The notes under the pieces are model-generated. The model was not told the DNA's origin and made no database searches. It saw nothing but the letters and a program-made list of their open reading frames with translations. A program made the position numbers and the translations under genes. 64,000 nucleotides of DNA from Rhodobacter huangdaonensis (lineage in GTDB: Bacteria; Pseudomonadota; Alphaproteobacteria; Rhodobacterales; Rhodobacteraceae): contig NZ_SAVA01000003.1 of NCBI RefSeq assembly GCF_004022465.1, positions 186,001 to 250,000 on the forward strand, read 5' to 3'. Shown piece after piece: positions 1-8,481 of this stretch. Each line of letters starts with the position of its first letter. Positions within the stretch are counted from its first letter, which is position 1.

Positions 1-59
1 TACCCCGGAAATGGACAAGATTTAGTGGGTCCTACACACACTTGTGGGGCCGACACCCC

Positions 60-2324
60 TCAGCCGCATTTCGAATGGCCGCAGTCGGCGCAGGTCATGC
101 AGCCCTCGACCTTGCGCATCGCGTAGCTGCCGCAGGCCGGGCAGGCCGGGCCGCGCGGGGCTTCGCCCACCACCATCACCTCGGCCTTCGGGTCGGACTT
201 CAGCCCCATCCCCTCGCCCGCGATGAAACCGATGGCGATCAGGTGGCGCTCGATCACGCCCCCGATCGCGGCGAGGATCGAGGGGATGTACTGCCCCGCC
301 ATCCAAGCACCGCCGCGCGGATCGAACACCGCCTTCAGCTCCTCGACGACGAAGCTGACGTCACCGCCGCGCCGGAACACCGCCGAGATCATCCGCGTCA
401 GCGCCACGGTCCAGGCGTAATGCTCCATGTTCTTCGAATTGATGAACACCTCGAACGGGCGCCGGTGGCCGCCCTGCACGATGTCATTCACCGTGATGTA
501 GATCGCGTGCTCGCTCGCCGGCCATTTCAGCTTGTAGGTCGCCCCCTCGAGCGCCGCGGGGCGGTCGAGCGGCTCGGTCAGATAGACCACCTCGGCGCCC
601 CGGTCGGCATCGGGCGCCTTCTCCGAGGTCTCCGACACGCTCAGCACCGAGCCGGTCACGTCGTTCGGCCGGTAAGTGGTGCAGCCCTTGCAGCCGGTCT
701 CGAAGGCTTCCATGTAGACGTTCTGGAACTCCTCGAAGGAAATGTCCTCGGGGCAGTTGATCGTCTTCGAGATCGAGGAGTCGATCCATTTCTGCGCCGC
801 CGCCTGCATCCGCACGTGGTCGAGCGGGGCGAGGGTCTGGGCGTTGACGAAATAGTCGGGCAGCGCCGCATCGCCCTTCAAGTCGCGCCACATCTGCACG
901 GCATAATCGACGACCTCTTCCTCGGTGCGCGAGCCATCCTTCTGCAGCACCTTGCGCTTGTAGGCATAGGCGAAGACCGGCTCGATGCCCGAGCTGACAT
1001 TGCCGGCATAAAGCGAGATCGTCCCGGTGGGCGCGATCGAGGTCAGCAGCGCGTTGCGGATACCATGGGTGCGGATCGCCGCGCGCACATCCTCGTCCAT
1101 CTGCAGCATGGTGCCGGTGGCGAGGTATTTCTCGGCGTCGAACAGCGGGAAGGCGCCCTTCTCCTGCGCGATCTCGACCGAGGCGAGATAGCTCGCCCGC
1201 GCGATCTCGTGCATCCAGCGCTCGGTCTGCGCCGCCGCCTCGTCCGCGCCATAGCGCAGCCCGAGCATCAGCAGCGCATCGGCCAGCCCGGTCACGCCCA
1301 GACCGATGCGGCGCTTGTTCATCGCCTCCTCGGCCTGCTGCGGCAGCGGGAAGCGCGAGGCGTCGACGACGTTGTCCATCATCCGCACCGCGGTGCGCAC
1401 CAGCCGGTCGAGCGCCACCGGGTCCAGCTTCGCTGCCGGGGTGAACGGATCGGTGACCAGCCGGGCGAGGTTGACCGAGCCGAGCAGGCACGCGCCATAG
1501 GGCGGCAGCGGCTGCTCGCCACAGGGGTTGGTCGCCGAGATCTGCTCGCAATAGCCGAGGTTGTTCATCTTGTTGATGCGGTCGATGAAGATCACGCCCG
1601 GCTCGGCGTAGTCATAGGTCGAGCGCATGATCCTGTTCCACAGGTCGCGCGCCTGCACGGTGTGATAGACCTTGCCGCCGAATTTCAGATCCCAGGGCCC
1701 ATCGGCCTTCACCGCCGCCATGAAGGCATCGGTCACCAGAACCGAGAGGTTGAACATCCGCAGCCGCGCCGAATCCTGCTTCGCGGTCACGAACTGCTCG
1801 ATGTCGGGGTGGTCGCAGCGCATCGTCGCCATCATCGCACCGCGGCGCGACCCGGCCGACATGATCGTGCGGCACATCGCGTCCCAGACATCCATGAAGG
1901 ACAGCGGGCCCGAGGCGTCGGCGGCGACGCCCTTCACCTCGGCGCCGCGCGGGCGGATCGTCGAGAAGTCATAGCCGATGCCGCCGCCCTGCTGCATGGT
2001 CAGCGCGGCCTCCTTCAGCATGTCGAAGATGCCCGACATGCTGTCCGGGATCGTGCCCATGACGAAGCAGTTGAAGAGTGTCACCGTGCGCCCGGTGCCG
2101 GCGCCCGCGAGGATGCGGCCGGCGGGCAGGAACTTGAAATCCTCGAGTGCGTCATAGAAGCGCTCTTCCCAGGCCACCGGGTCCGCCTCGACCGAGGCGA
2201 GATCGCGCGCCACGCGCCGCCAGCTGTCCTCGACGGTGATGTCGATCGGCGTGCCATCGGCCTCTTTCAGACGGTATTTCATGTCCCAGATCTGTTCGGC
2301 GATATTGGCGGCGAATCGGGTCAT
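60..2324 (-). CDS. nrdJ: Adenosylcobalamin-dependent (class II) ribonucleoside-diphosphate reductase
   Basis: Reduces ribonucleotides to deoxyribonucleotides for DNA synthesis with B12 as radical source, so it needs no oxygen and no separate small subunit. The 754-residue protein has the class II hallmarks: an early Cys in TLFNCFVMG, the active-site loop NPCGEQPLPPYGACLLGS, the radical-domain string TAPTGTIS-like (SIAPTGTISLYAGN), and a C-terminal zinc-ribbon-like tail with CPACGSYAMRKVEGCMTC. The start at 2324 (MTRFAANIAEQ) is chosen because GAGGAG lies just upstream; an in-frame ATG at 2369 would only add leader sequence. It is monocistronic here, with the divergent DUF1489 gene upstream. 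The family assignment is very secure. Confidence 0.97.
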   Translation of the reverse strand: MTRFAANIAEQIWDMKYRLKEADGTPIDITVEDSWRRVARDLASVEADPVAWEERFYDALEDFKFLPAGRILAGAGTGRTVTLFNCFVMGTIPDSMSGIFDMLKEAALTMQQGGGIGYDFSTIRPRGAEVKGVAADASGPLSFMDVWDAMCRTIMSAGSRRGAMMATMRCDHPDIEQFVTAKQDSARLRMFNLSVLVTDAFMAAVKADGPWDLKFGGKVYHTVQARDLWNRIMRSTYDYAEPGVIFIDRINKMNNLGYCEQISATNPCGEQPLPPYGACLLGSVNLARLVTDPFTPAAKLDPVALDRLVRTAVRMMDNVVDASRFPLPQQAEEAMNKRRIGLGVTGLADALLMLGLRYGADEAAAQTERWMHEIARASYLASVEIAQEKGAFPLFDAEKYLATGTMLQMDEDVRAAIRTHGIRNALLTSIAPTGTISLYAGNVSSGIEPVFAYAYKRKVLQKDGSRTEEEVVDYAVQMWRDLKGDAALPDYFVNAQTLAPLDHVRMQAAAQKWIDSSISKTINCPEDISFEEFQNVYMEAFETGCKGCTTYRPNDVTGSVLSVSETSEKAPDADRGAEVVYLTEPLDRPAALEGATYKLKWPASEHAIYITVNDIVQGGHRRPFEVFINSKNMEHYAWTVALTRMISAVFRRGGDVSFVVEELKAVFDPRGGAWMAGQYIPSILAAIGGVIERHLIAIGFIAGEGMGLKSDPKAEVMVVGEAPRGPACPACGSYAMRKVEGCMTCADCGHSKCG

Positions 2325-2348
2325 CGGCTCCTCGGTCCTGTCGTGGCG

Positions 2349-2436
2349 GCCCCGGTGCAGTGGCAACATCCGGGGCAGAAAAAGAAAAAGCCCCGGAACA
2401 TCTGGTGTCTGACGGGGCAGAAGGCCACAATAGCAT
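2349..2436 (-). promoter_or_regulatory. nrdJ leader with terminator-like hairpin and competing pairings
   Basis: Read on the minus strand, GCCCCG (2418-2413) can pair with CGGGGC (2395-2390); this stem is followed directly by TTTTTCTTTTT, as in an intrinsic terminator. The same CCGGGGC (2396-2390) can instead pair perfectly with GCCCCGG (2376-2370), which in turn can pair with CCGGGGC (2355-2349) just before the ribosome binding site. No minus-strand gene lies upstream for this terminator to serve, so it belongs to the nrdJ leader. A possible -10 (TATTGT) sits just before the first segment. An ATG at 2436 opens an out-of-frame reading frame that crosses the hairpins and runs into nrdJ. The pairing is visible; the regulatory role is inference. 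Confidence 0.55.
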
Positions 2437-2536
2437 GAGTGCCGGGCGAGATTCCAGCCGCGAAATGGCGCCGCAGTGCAGTTGCCCGCCGGCGCCCTGT
2501 GGCCTATGTCGAAAGCCGCGAAACCGGGGGTGCGCG

Positions 2537-2950
2537 ATGATTCACCTGATCAAGCTCTGCGTCGGCGCCGAGAAGGTCGAGGACCTGATCGACTGGCAGG
2601 CGCAGCAGTACGGCACGGGCCCCGCCCGCCACGTCACCCGCATGGGCCCGAAACGCGGCGAAGAGCTCGTCGACGGCGGCTCGCTCTATTGGGTGTTCAA
2701 GGGCGTGGTGCTGGCCCGGCAGCGGGTGATCGGGCTCGAGGATGTGCTGGGCGCCGACGGCATCCCGCGCTGCGCCATCATTCTCGACCGCGAGGTCGTG
2801 CGCACCGAGGCGCTGCCGCGCCGGCCGTTCCAGGGCTGGCGCTACCTGACACCCGAGGACGCACCCGCCGATCTGCGCCCGACGCGCGAGCGCGAGGAGC
2901 CGCTGCCGCGCGATCTGCAGGCGGCGCTCTCCGAGATCGGCCTCAGATAG
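2537..2950 (+). CDS. DUF1489 family protein
   Basis: A 137-residue protein starting MIHLIKLCVGAEKVEDL, the characteristic opening of the DUF1489 family, which is conserved across alphaproteobacteria and has no established function. The body holds the family's HVTRMGPKR and SLYWVFKG blocks. There is no signal peptide and no membrane segment, so it should be cytoplasmic. The start at 2537 is set by the family N-terminus; the open frame extends upstream to 2360 but that part is low-complexity and overlaps the nrdJ leader. It is divergent from nrdJ and convergent with sseB, with a palindromic element at its 3' end. Confidence 0.88.
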   Translation: MIHLIKLCVGAEKVEDLIDWQAQQYGTGPARHVTRMGPKRGEELVDGGSLYWVFKGVVLARQRVIGLEDVLGADGIPRCAIILDREVVRTEALPRRPFQGWRYLTPEDAPADLRPTREREEPLPRDLQAALSEIGLR

Positions 2951-2990
2951 GGGGGCTATCTGCCCCCCTCCCGGCCTGCGGCCGGTTCAC

Positions 2991-3099
2991 CCCCCGAGGA
3001 TATTTGCAGCAATTGGAAGCGGAGAAGGCACGCCCTGCCCCTTCCAATCGCCCGAAATATCCCGGGGGTGAGGCCGAAGGCCGAGGGGGCAGCGCCCCC
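2991..3099. repeat. Palindromic gene-end element, copy A
   Basis: Arms CCCCCCGAGGATATTT and AAATATCCCGGGGG face each other, with an inner pair ATTGGAAG and CTTCCAAT. The 15-mer GGGGGCAGCGCCCCC follows at 3085-3099. It lies between the convergent DUF1489 and sseB genes. Related copies are at 48195-48225, 56187-56217 and 63750-63885, all at gene 3' ends. It may act as a bidirectional terminator or be a small dispersed repeat. Confidence 0.75.
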
Positions 3100-3107
3100 T
3101 GCCCCGC

Positions 3108-3914
3108 TCAGCGCAGAATCGGCGGTTTCGACGGGTCCATCCCCGGCGCGGTGATGGTCAGCTCCTGCACCTCTTCCTCGACCGCCTCGGGCAGGTGCAG
3201 CACCAGTGCCTTCTCGAGCAGAACTGCCGCTGCCGGGTCCGCCTCGGTCAGGAAGGTGACATCGAGTTCGCCCGCCTCGAGCCCGGAGAAGGCGAGCGCC
3301 TCGGCCATCGCCTTGGCGATGCCGGGCTGCGCCGGCTCGGGCGCGCCGAGGAAGGCAAGGACATGGCCGCGCCGGCCGCCCTCATAGGTCACGCCGCCCA
3401 GAAGCGCGTGGCTCGCAAGCCCGGCAAGCTGGTCGAATTTCGCCTCGAAGGCCGGCAGCAGCAGCGCCAGCATCGCCGGCGGCAGCGCCGGCGCATCGAA
3501 GGCCACCGGGCGCGCTGCGGTGGTCTCGGGCGCATGGGTCAGCGCATGGGTCAGCCACTCCAGCGCCTCGGGCGGCAGCAGCAGCGCCGAAGGGGCGACG
3601 CCGAGATTGACACCGAGCCCCACCGCCTCACCCGCGAGGTTCTGCGCGATCACCCGGCCGGGCAGCGCCACATAGGGCGCGGGGGTGGTGGTGAACTCGG
3701 CCAGCCGTTCCTCAGTGTCGAAGGCAAGGACGAAATCGCCCTCCTCGGTCTCGAACAGCTGCGGGATGATGTCGTTGTCCTCGTCGGGCTCATGCTCGAG
3801 CAGCAGGAACAGCTCGGCATCGGCGAGCCGGTCATAGACGGCAAGCCGCAGCGCCTCGTTCTCGGGATCGGCCTCCATCGCGGCATGGGCGCGGTCATAG
3901 GGGGTCTCGGTCAT
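3108..3914 (-). CDS. SseB family protein
   Basis: A 268-residue acidic protein that matches the SseB N-terminal-domain family: an early TPYDRAHAAMEADPENEALR helix pair, then LFLLLEHE, FDTEERLAEF and PYVALPGRVIA blocks. In this family the domain binds no known ligand; enterobacterial SseB is an enhancer of serine sensitivity. No signal peptide or membrane segment is seen. The start at 3914 (MTETPYDRAH) overlaps the stop of the upstream uracil-DNA glycosylase frame by ATGA, so the two are translationally coupled. The family is fairly secure; the function is unknown. Confidence 0.85.
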   Translation of the reverse strand: MTETPYDRAHAAMEADPENEALRLAVYDRLADAELFLLLEHEPDEDNDIIPQLFETEEGDFVLAFDTEERLAEFTTTPAPYVALPGRVIAQNLAGEAVGLGVNLGVAPSALLLPPEALEWLTHALTHAPETTAARPVAFDAPALPPAMLALLLPAFEAKFDQLAGLASHALLGGVTYEGGRRGHVLAFLGAPEPAQPGIAKAMAEALAFSGLEAGELDVTFLTEADPAAAVLLEKALVLHLPEAVEEEVQELTITAPGMDPSKPPILR

Positions 3915-4503
3915 GTCACCTCCTTCACCCGGGCGCGCAGGGCGGGGATCAGCTCCGCCTCGAACCACGGGTTGCGTTTCAGCCATGCCGTATTGCGCCA
4001 GGACGGATGAGGCAAGGGAAAGACGCGCGGCGCATGATCGCGCCAGGCGGCGACGGTCGCGGTGACGGCGCGCGTGCCGAGGTGCCAGCGCTGCGCCGCG
4101 CCGCCGACGAGCAGCGTGAGGTCCATCGGGCCGAGTGCCGCCATCACCCGCGCCCGCCAGGTCGCGGCGCAGAGCGCCGGCGGCGGCAGGTCCGCTCCCT
4201 TCGCGTCATAGCCCGGAAAGCAGAAGGCCATCGGCACGATCGCGATCCGCGCGAGGTCGTAGAACGTGTCGGGCCCCCCCCCATCCAGGCGCGCAGCCGG
4301 TCGCCCGAGGGGTCGGTGAAGGGCCGGCCCGAGGCATGCACCCGCGCGCCGGGTGCCTGACCGACGATCAGCACCCGCGCCCCGGGGCGGAACCAGACCA
4401 CCGGGCGTGGCGCATGTGCCGTTGCGGTTGCGGCAAAGCGCGCCGCACACAACCTGCAGGCGCGGATTTCCTCTTCCAGCGATCCATCGGCGGGCCTGCT
4501 CAC
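3911..4503 (-). pseudogene. Uracil-DNA glycosylase family protein, frameshifted at a G9 tract
   Basis: The N-terminal part (GTG start at 4503) reads EIRACRLCAARF and VGQAPGARVHASGRPF, the nucleotide-binding motif of the UDG superfamily, up to RLRAWMG. The rest of the protein (FYDLARIAIVPMAFCFPGYD ... LPHPSWRNTAWLKRNPWFE) lies in another frame. The switch falls exactly in a run of nine C on the plus strand (4274-4282). One more base, or two fewer, would join the halves at WMGGGPDTFYD, the expected family spacing. The gene would remove uracil from DNA. It may be a pseudogene, a phase-variable gene or a sequencing error. It overlaps sseB by ATGA. Confidence 0.8.
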
Positions 4504-4661
4504 CCTTCCTTCTCCGTTTCATGCGGCGAAACAGCCGTCACCCGATTGTAACTGGCCGCACAGTTCGGACATAATGTCGCCGGAATGCACATATAGATAC
4601 CTTTTCACACATGATCCGGTCGTGATCTACGAAACGGACGGGGCACGGTCGGCAGGAAGCG

Positions 4662-5315
4662 ATGCTGGAATTCGAGAATGTCAGCAAGTCGTTCTGGACG
4701 GGAAAGCAGCGCAAGGTGATCCTTGACCGGGCGAGCTTCCGCGTCGAACTGGGCCGGTCGCTCGGCATCCTTGCGCCGAACGGCACCGGCAAGACCACGA
4801 TCATCAACATGATGGCCGGGCTCGAGAAGCCCGACGAGGGCGAGATCCGCAAGACCTGCCGGGTCTCCTTCCCGCTCGGCTTCATGGGCGGTGTGGTGAA
4901 CAAGCATTCGGCCCGCGAGAACGCGCGCTTCATCGCCCGGCTCTACGGGCTCGACCCCGATTACGTCGAGGCCTTCTGCCGCTGGCTGACCGGGATCGCC
5001 GAATATTTCGACATGCCGGTCGGCACCTACAGCCAGGGCATGCGCTCGCGCTTCACCTTCGCGCTGATGCTGGCGCTCGAATTCGACATCTACCTGATCG
5101 ACGAAGGCATGCCCTCGACCACCGATGTCGAGTTCAACCGCAAGGCCGGCGCGATCCTGCGCGACCGGCTGAAGGAGGCGACGGTGATCGTCGTCTCGCA
5201 CCAGGCCGCGACACTCGAGAAGTTCTGCCGCTCGGCTGCCGTTCTGCGCGACGGCCAGCTCTACATGTTCGACACTCTGGAAGAAGCGAAGCGGATGTAT
5301 GATTACACCTCTTAA
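4662..5315 (+). CDS. kpsT: Capsular polysaccharide export ABC transporter, ATP-binding protein
   Basis: The 217-residue ATPase of a group 2-type capsule exporter. Walker A is APNGTGKTT (residues 38-46), the signature is YSQGMRSRF, Walker B is IYLIDEGM and the switch His is in SHQ. The Q-less signature (SQGMRSR) and the short 217-residue length are typical of KpsT/CtrD/RfbB-type polysaccharide exporters. It would power export of lipid-linked capsule through KpsM at the inner membrane. The permease kpsM is not adjacent, which is unusual. The kpsE start overlaps the kpsT end by 17 bases. The start at 4662 has an AGGAAG ribosome binding site. Confidence 0.93.
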   Translation: MLEFENVSKSFWTGKQRKVILDRASFRVELGRSLGILAPNGTGKTTIINMMAGLEKPDEGEIRKTCRVSFPLGFMGGVVNKHSARENARFIARLYGLDPDYVEAFCRWLTGIAEYFDMPVGTYSQGMRSRFTFALMLALEFDIYLIDEGMPSTTDVEFNRKAGAILRDRLKEATVIVVSHQAATLEKFCRSAAVLRDGQLYMFDTLEEAKRMYDYTS

Positions 5316-7077
5316 AGTTGCCAAGTACCGCATTCGCCGCACGCCGATCCCCGGCGTGACCCCGGTGCCGCCCACGGCGGCGGAAACCGGCCGCGGCGCG
5401 ACCATCGCCGACCTGCTTGCCCATCGCGCCGCCACGCGACGCGGCGTGGCGGCCCCGGCGGATGATCCCTCCGCGCTCTTCGAGCCGCAGGACGACGGCT
5501 TTGCCGCGCTCGATTTCCCGAGCGCGCATCCCGATGACGCCCCGCAGGTGCTCGGCCCCTCCGAGATGACGCCCGAGGAGGAGATCGAGGCGATCCGTGC
5601 CGAGGGGCTGACCGGCCGGCAGCTGCGGCTGGCGCGGCGGATGGCGAAGAAATACGGCATCGAGGCGACCTCGGATTTCGAGGCGGTGCGGATGCTGCGC
5701 CGGCGCGGTCTCGACCCGTTCGACCGCTCGGCGCTGATGCATCTCGAGCAGGACGACGAGGACAGCGCCGACGCGCTGACCGCCTCCGCACCGGCCGGCA
5801 TGAGGGCGGGCTCGGCCACGACCAAGGCGCTTGCCCGGCTCGACGGTGCCGGCGCCGACACCCGGGTGAAGCTGCCGCAGACGGTGAAGGACGCGCCGCC
5901 CCCCGCCGCGCCGCTCGACGAGGGTGCCCGCGCCCGCGAGATCATCAAGATCCAGCGCGACATCGCCCGCCGGCGCCGGCGCAAGCTGCTGCTGCTGGCG
6001 GTGCGGCTGGCCTTCTTCATCGTCCTGCCGACGCTGATCGCGGGCTATTACTACTATTCCGTCGCCACGCCGATGTACGCCACGAAAAGCGAATTCGTGA
6101 TCCAGAAGTCCGAGGGGATGGCGGGCGGCAGCGGCCTTGGCAGCCTGTTCTCGGGCACGCAGCTGGCCACCAACCAGGATTCGGTCACGGTGCAGAGCTA
6201 TCTGCAATCGCGCGACGCCTACAAGCGGCTCGATACCGACCAGCATTTCCGCGAGGTCTTCTCGGCGCCGAACATCGACCCGCTGCAGCGGCTCGAGCCG
6301 GGCGCCTCGAGCGAAGCAGGCTACAAGGTCTATCAGCGCAACGTGAAGATCGGCTATGACCCGTCCGAGGGGCTGATCCGGCTCGAGGTCATCGCCCCCG
6401 ATCCGCAGACCTCGGAACGGTTCTCGAAATCGCTGATCTCCTATGCCGAGGAACAGGTCGACCAGCTCACCTCGCGGCTGCGCGGCGACCAGATGAAGGG
6501 CGCGCGCGACAGCTATGACGACGCCGAGGCGAAGGTCTTTGCCGCCCAGGCCAAGGTGCTCGAGCTGCAAGAACAGGTCGGCGTGCTCGACCCGGTGTCG
6601 GAAAGCAGCCTGGTGATGGGGCAGATCTCGGCCTTCCAGACCCAGCTGCAGCAGAAACGGCTCGAGCTCGGGCAGCTGCTCGACAACTCGCAGCCCAGCT
6701 CGGCGCGCGTGCAGGGCGTGAAGGGTGACATCGCCCGGCTCGAACAGCTGATCGCCGAGCTGCGCAAGCAGCTGACCGACAAGACCGGATCGACCGACTC
6801 GCTTGCGGCGGTCACCGGCCAGCTGCGCATCGCCGAGGCCGAGCTGGAAACCCGCCAGGCGCTGCTCTCCGCGGCCGCCCAGCAGATGGAGACGGCGCGG
6901 ATCGAGGCGAACAAGCAGGTGCGCTACCTCGAGATGGGCGTGCGTCCGGTCGCCCCCGACGAGCCGACCTATCCGCGCGCCTTCGAGGACACGGTGCTCG
7001 CCTTCCTGATCCTGTCGGGCATCTATCTGATGCTGTCGCTCACCGCCTCGATCCTGCGCGAACAGGTCTCGAGCTGA
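5299..7077 (+). CDS. kpsE: Capsule polysaccharide export inner-membrane protein, KpsE/BexC-type
   Basis: A 592-residue polysaccharide co-polymerase-like protein. Residues 1-230 form a hydrophilic, low-complexity cytoplasmic extension with a recognisable block around GLTGRQLRLARRMAKKYG. A transmembrane helix follows near 235-255 (LLLLAVRLAFFIVLPTLIAG), then a periplasmic region rich in coiled coil (roughly 370-545), and a second helix near the C-terminus (VLAFLILSGIYLMLSLTASI). That two-helix, coiled-coil layout is typical of KpsE/CtrC, which bridges the ABC exporter to the outer-membrane channel. Family members are usually about 380 residues, so the N-terminal extension is an addition. The gene overlaps kpsT. 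Confidence 0.9.
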   Translation: MITPLKVAKYRIRRTPIPGVTPVPPTAAETGRGATIADLLAHRAATRRGVAAPADDPSALFEPQDDGFAALDFPSAHPDDAPQVLGPSEMTPEEEIEAIRAEGLTGRQLRLARRMAKKYGIEATSDFEAVRMLRRRGLDPFDRSALMHLEQDDEDSADALTASAPAGMRAGSATTKALARLDGAGADTRVKLPQTVKDAPPPAAPLDEGARAREIIKIQRDIARRRRRKLLLLAVRLAFFIVLPTLIAGYYYYSVATPMYATKSEFVIQKSEGMAGGSGLGSLFSGTQLATNQDSVTVQSYLQSRDAYKRLDTDQHFREVFSAPNIDPLQRLEPGASSEAGYKVYQRNVKIGYDPSEGLIRLEVIAPDPQTSERFSKSLISYAEEQVDQLTSRLRGDQMKGARDSYDDAEAKVFAAQAKVLELQEQVGVLDPVSESSLVMGQISAFQTQLQQKRLELGQLLDNSQPSSARVQGVKGDIARLEQLIAELRKQLTDKTGSTDSLAAVTGQLRIAEAELETRQALLSAAAQQMETARIEANKQVRYLEMGVRPVAPDEPTYPRAFEDTVLAFLILSGIYLMLSLTASILREQVSS

Positions 7078-7083
7078 ACCAGC

Positions 7084-7105
7084 GCGCCGGGGTCCGCCCC
7101 GGCGC
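7084..7105. terminator. GC hairpin between kpsE and the convergent flavoprotein gene
   Basis: GCGCCGGGG and CCCCGGCGC form a perfect 9-bp stem with a TCCG loop. It sits between two convergent genes. There is no T-tract on either strand, so strength as an intrinsic terminator is uncertain. Confidence 0.5.
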
Positions 7106-7125
7106 CGCCCGTTCCGGCGGGTTGC

Positions 7126-8310
7126 TCAGGCGACCTGCCCCGCGGCCCAGCCCGACGACCAGGCCCACTGGAAGTTGTAGCCGCCGAGCCAGCCGGTCAC
7201 GTCGACCGCCTCGCCGATGAAGAACAGGCCGGGCACGGCGCGCGCCTCCATCGTCTTCGCGTCAAGCGCCTCGGTCGCGACGCCGCCAAGCGTCACCTCG
7301 GCGGTGCGATAGCCCTCCGAGCCCACCGGGCGCACCTGCCAGCGATGCACCTGCGCCGCAAGCCGTTCGAGCGCGCGGTTGCCGTGATCGGCCAGCCGCC
7401 CCGCAAGCCCCGCCTCGGCCACGGCGAAAGCCGCAAGCTTTTCGGGCAGCAGCCGCGCCAGGGCGTTGTGCAGCGCGACGCGCCCCGCCTCGGCCCGCAT
7501 CGCGGCAAGCGCGGCGGCGATGTCGCGGCCGGGGGCAAGATCGACGACGATCGCCTCGCCCTCGCGCCAGTAGTTCGACACCTGCAGGATCGCCGGGCCG
7601 GACAGCCCGCGATGGGTGAACAGCACCGCCTCGTCAAAGCCGGTGCGCCCGGCGCTCACCCGCCCCGCCACCGCGATGCCAGCGAGCGGCGCGGTCTTTT
7701 CAAGGTCCTGCGCCGCGAAGGTCAGTGGCACGAGGCCGGGGCGCGTCTCGGTCACCCGCAGCCCGAAGCTTTCCGCGATGCGGTGGCCGATGCCCGTGGC
7801 CCCCATCTTCGGGATCGACTTGCCGCCGGTCGCCACGATCACCCGGCCCGCACGCAGCGGGCCGTCCGAGGTGTCCACCACGAACCCCTCGCCCTCGCGC
7901 CGCACCGCCTCGACCGCGGTGCCAAGCCGCAGTTCGGCGGGCCCAAGCGCCGCGAGCAGCATCTCGACGACCTGCGTCGCCTTGCCGTCGCAAAAGAGCT
8001 GCCCCGCCGTCTTCTCGTGCCAGGCGATGCCCGCGCGCTCGATCCGGGCCAGGAAATCGGCCGGCGTGAAGCGGCTCAGCGCCGACAGCGCGAAGCGCGG
8101 GTTTTCCGACAGGAAGCGTTCGGCGGCATTTTGCCGGGTCAGCTCGCGGTTGGTGAAGTTGCACCGCCCGCCGCCCGAGATGCGGATCTTCTCGCCCGGG
8201 CGGGCGGCATGGTCGAGCACGGTCACACGGCGGCCGCGACGGGCGCATTCGCCCGCCGCCATCAGCCCGGCGGCCCCGGCTCCAAGAATGGCGACATCGG
8301 TTTCAGACAT
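7126..8310 (-). CDS. HI0933/YhiN-family NAD(P)/FAD-dependent oxidoreductase
   Basis: A 394-residue flavoprotein of the TIGR00275 (HI0933-like, BaiN-related) family. The N-terminus is a Rossmann FAD-binding fold (VAILGAGAAGLMAAGECARRG), followed by the family motif GEKIRISGGGRCNFTN. GGKSIPKMGATG is the mid-protein dinucleotide-proximal motif, and the C-terminus has GEAVDVTGWLGGYNFQWAWS, which contacts FAD. The physiological substrate is not established for most members. It is cytoplasmic and appears to be a single-gene unit, convergent with kpsE and divergent from the tRNA-Gln promoter. The start at 8310 (MSETDVAILGAGAAG) puts the nucleotide-binding loop at the usual distance. Confidence 0.93.
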   Translation of the reverse strand: MSETDVAILGAGAAGLMAAGECARRGRRVTVLDHAARPGEKIRISGGGRCNFTNRELTRQNAAERFLSENPRFALSALSRFTPADFLARIERAGIAWHEKTAGQLFCDGKATQVVEMLLAALGPAELRLGTAVEAVRREGEGFVVDTSDGPLRAGRVIVATGGKSIPKMGATGIGHRIAESFGLRVTETRPGLVPLTFAAQDLEKTAPLAGIAVAGRVSAGRTGFDEAVLFTHRGLSGPAILQVSNYWREGEAIVVDLAPGRDIAAALAAMRAEAGRVALHNALARLLPEKLAAFAVAEAGLAGRLADHGNRALERLAAQVHRWQVRPVGSEGYRTAEVTLGGVATEALDAKTMEARAVPGLFFIGEAVDVTGWLGGYNFQWAWSSGWAAGQVA

Positions 8311-8366
8311 GCGCGAGCCCTATCCTCTCGGCCGTTGCGACCGCAACAGGATTCGGAAGTTTCTTC

Positions 8367-8395
8367 TTGCAGCACTGCCCCCCCTTGGCTAAACA
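8367..8395 (+). promoter_or_regulatory. Sigma70-type promoter of tRNA-Gln
   Basis: TTGCAG (8367-8372) and TAAACA (8390-8395) are separated by 17 bp, and the mature tRNA begins 12 bp after the -10 element, a fitting distance for a tRNA promoter. Confidence 0.6.
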
Positions 8396-8406
8396 CCGCC
8401 CCACGT

Positions 8407-8481
8407 TGGGGCGTGGCCAAGTGGTAAGGCAACGGTTTTTGGTACCGTGTACCGTAGGTTCGAATCCTACCGCCCCAGCCA
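8407..8481 (+). tRNA. tRNA-Gln (anticodon TTG)
   Basis: A cloverleaf is visible. The acceptor stem is TGGGGCG/CGCCCCA, the anticodon stem is ACGGT/ACCGT with loop TTTTGGT and anticodon TTG at 8439-8441, and the T-arm is GTAGG-TTCGAAT-CCTAC. The CCA end is encoded at 8479-8481. It reads CAA and, by wobble, CAG codons. Confidence 0.97.

Noticed and set aside
32..59. Possible terminator downstream of nrdJ
   Set aside because: No convincing stem with a T-tract is visible in the 59 bases before the window edge.
42..2438. Long open frame on the plus strand opposite nrdJ
   Set aside because: It is a GC-driven shadow; the minus-strand frame has all class II reductase motifs, and the plus frame resembles nothing.
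2325..2536. Cobalamin riboswitch before nrdJ
   Set aside because: The leader is too short and shows no B12-box; only the competing hairpins are visible.
2325..2536. NrdR boxes before nrdJ
   Set aside because: No ACACWATATATWGTGT-like pair was found.
4007..4551. Plus-strand frames opposite the glycosylase gene
   Set aside because: No motif or start signal; the minus-strand halves are clearly homologous to the glycosylase family.
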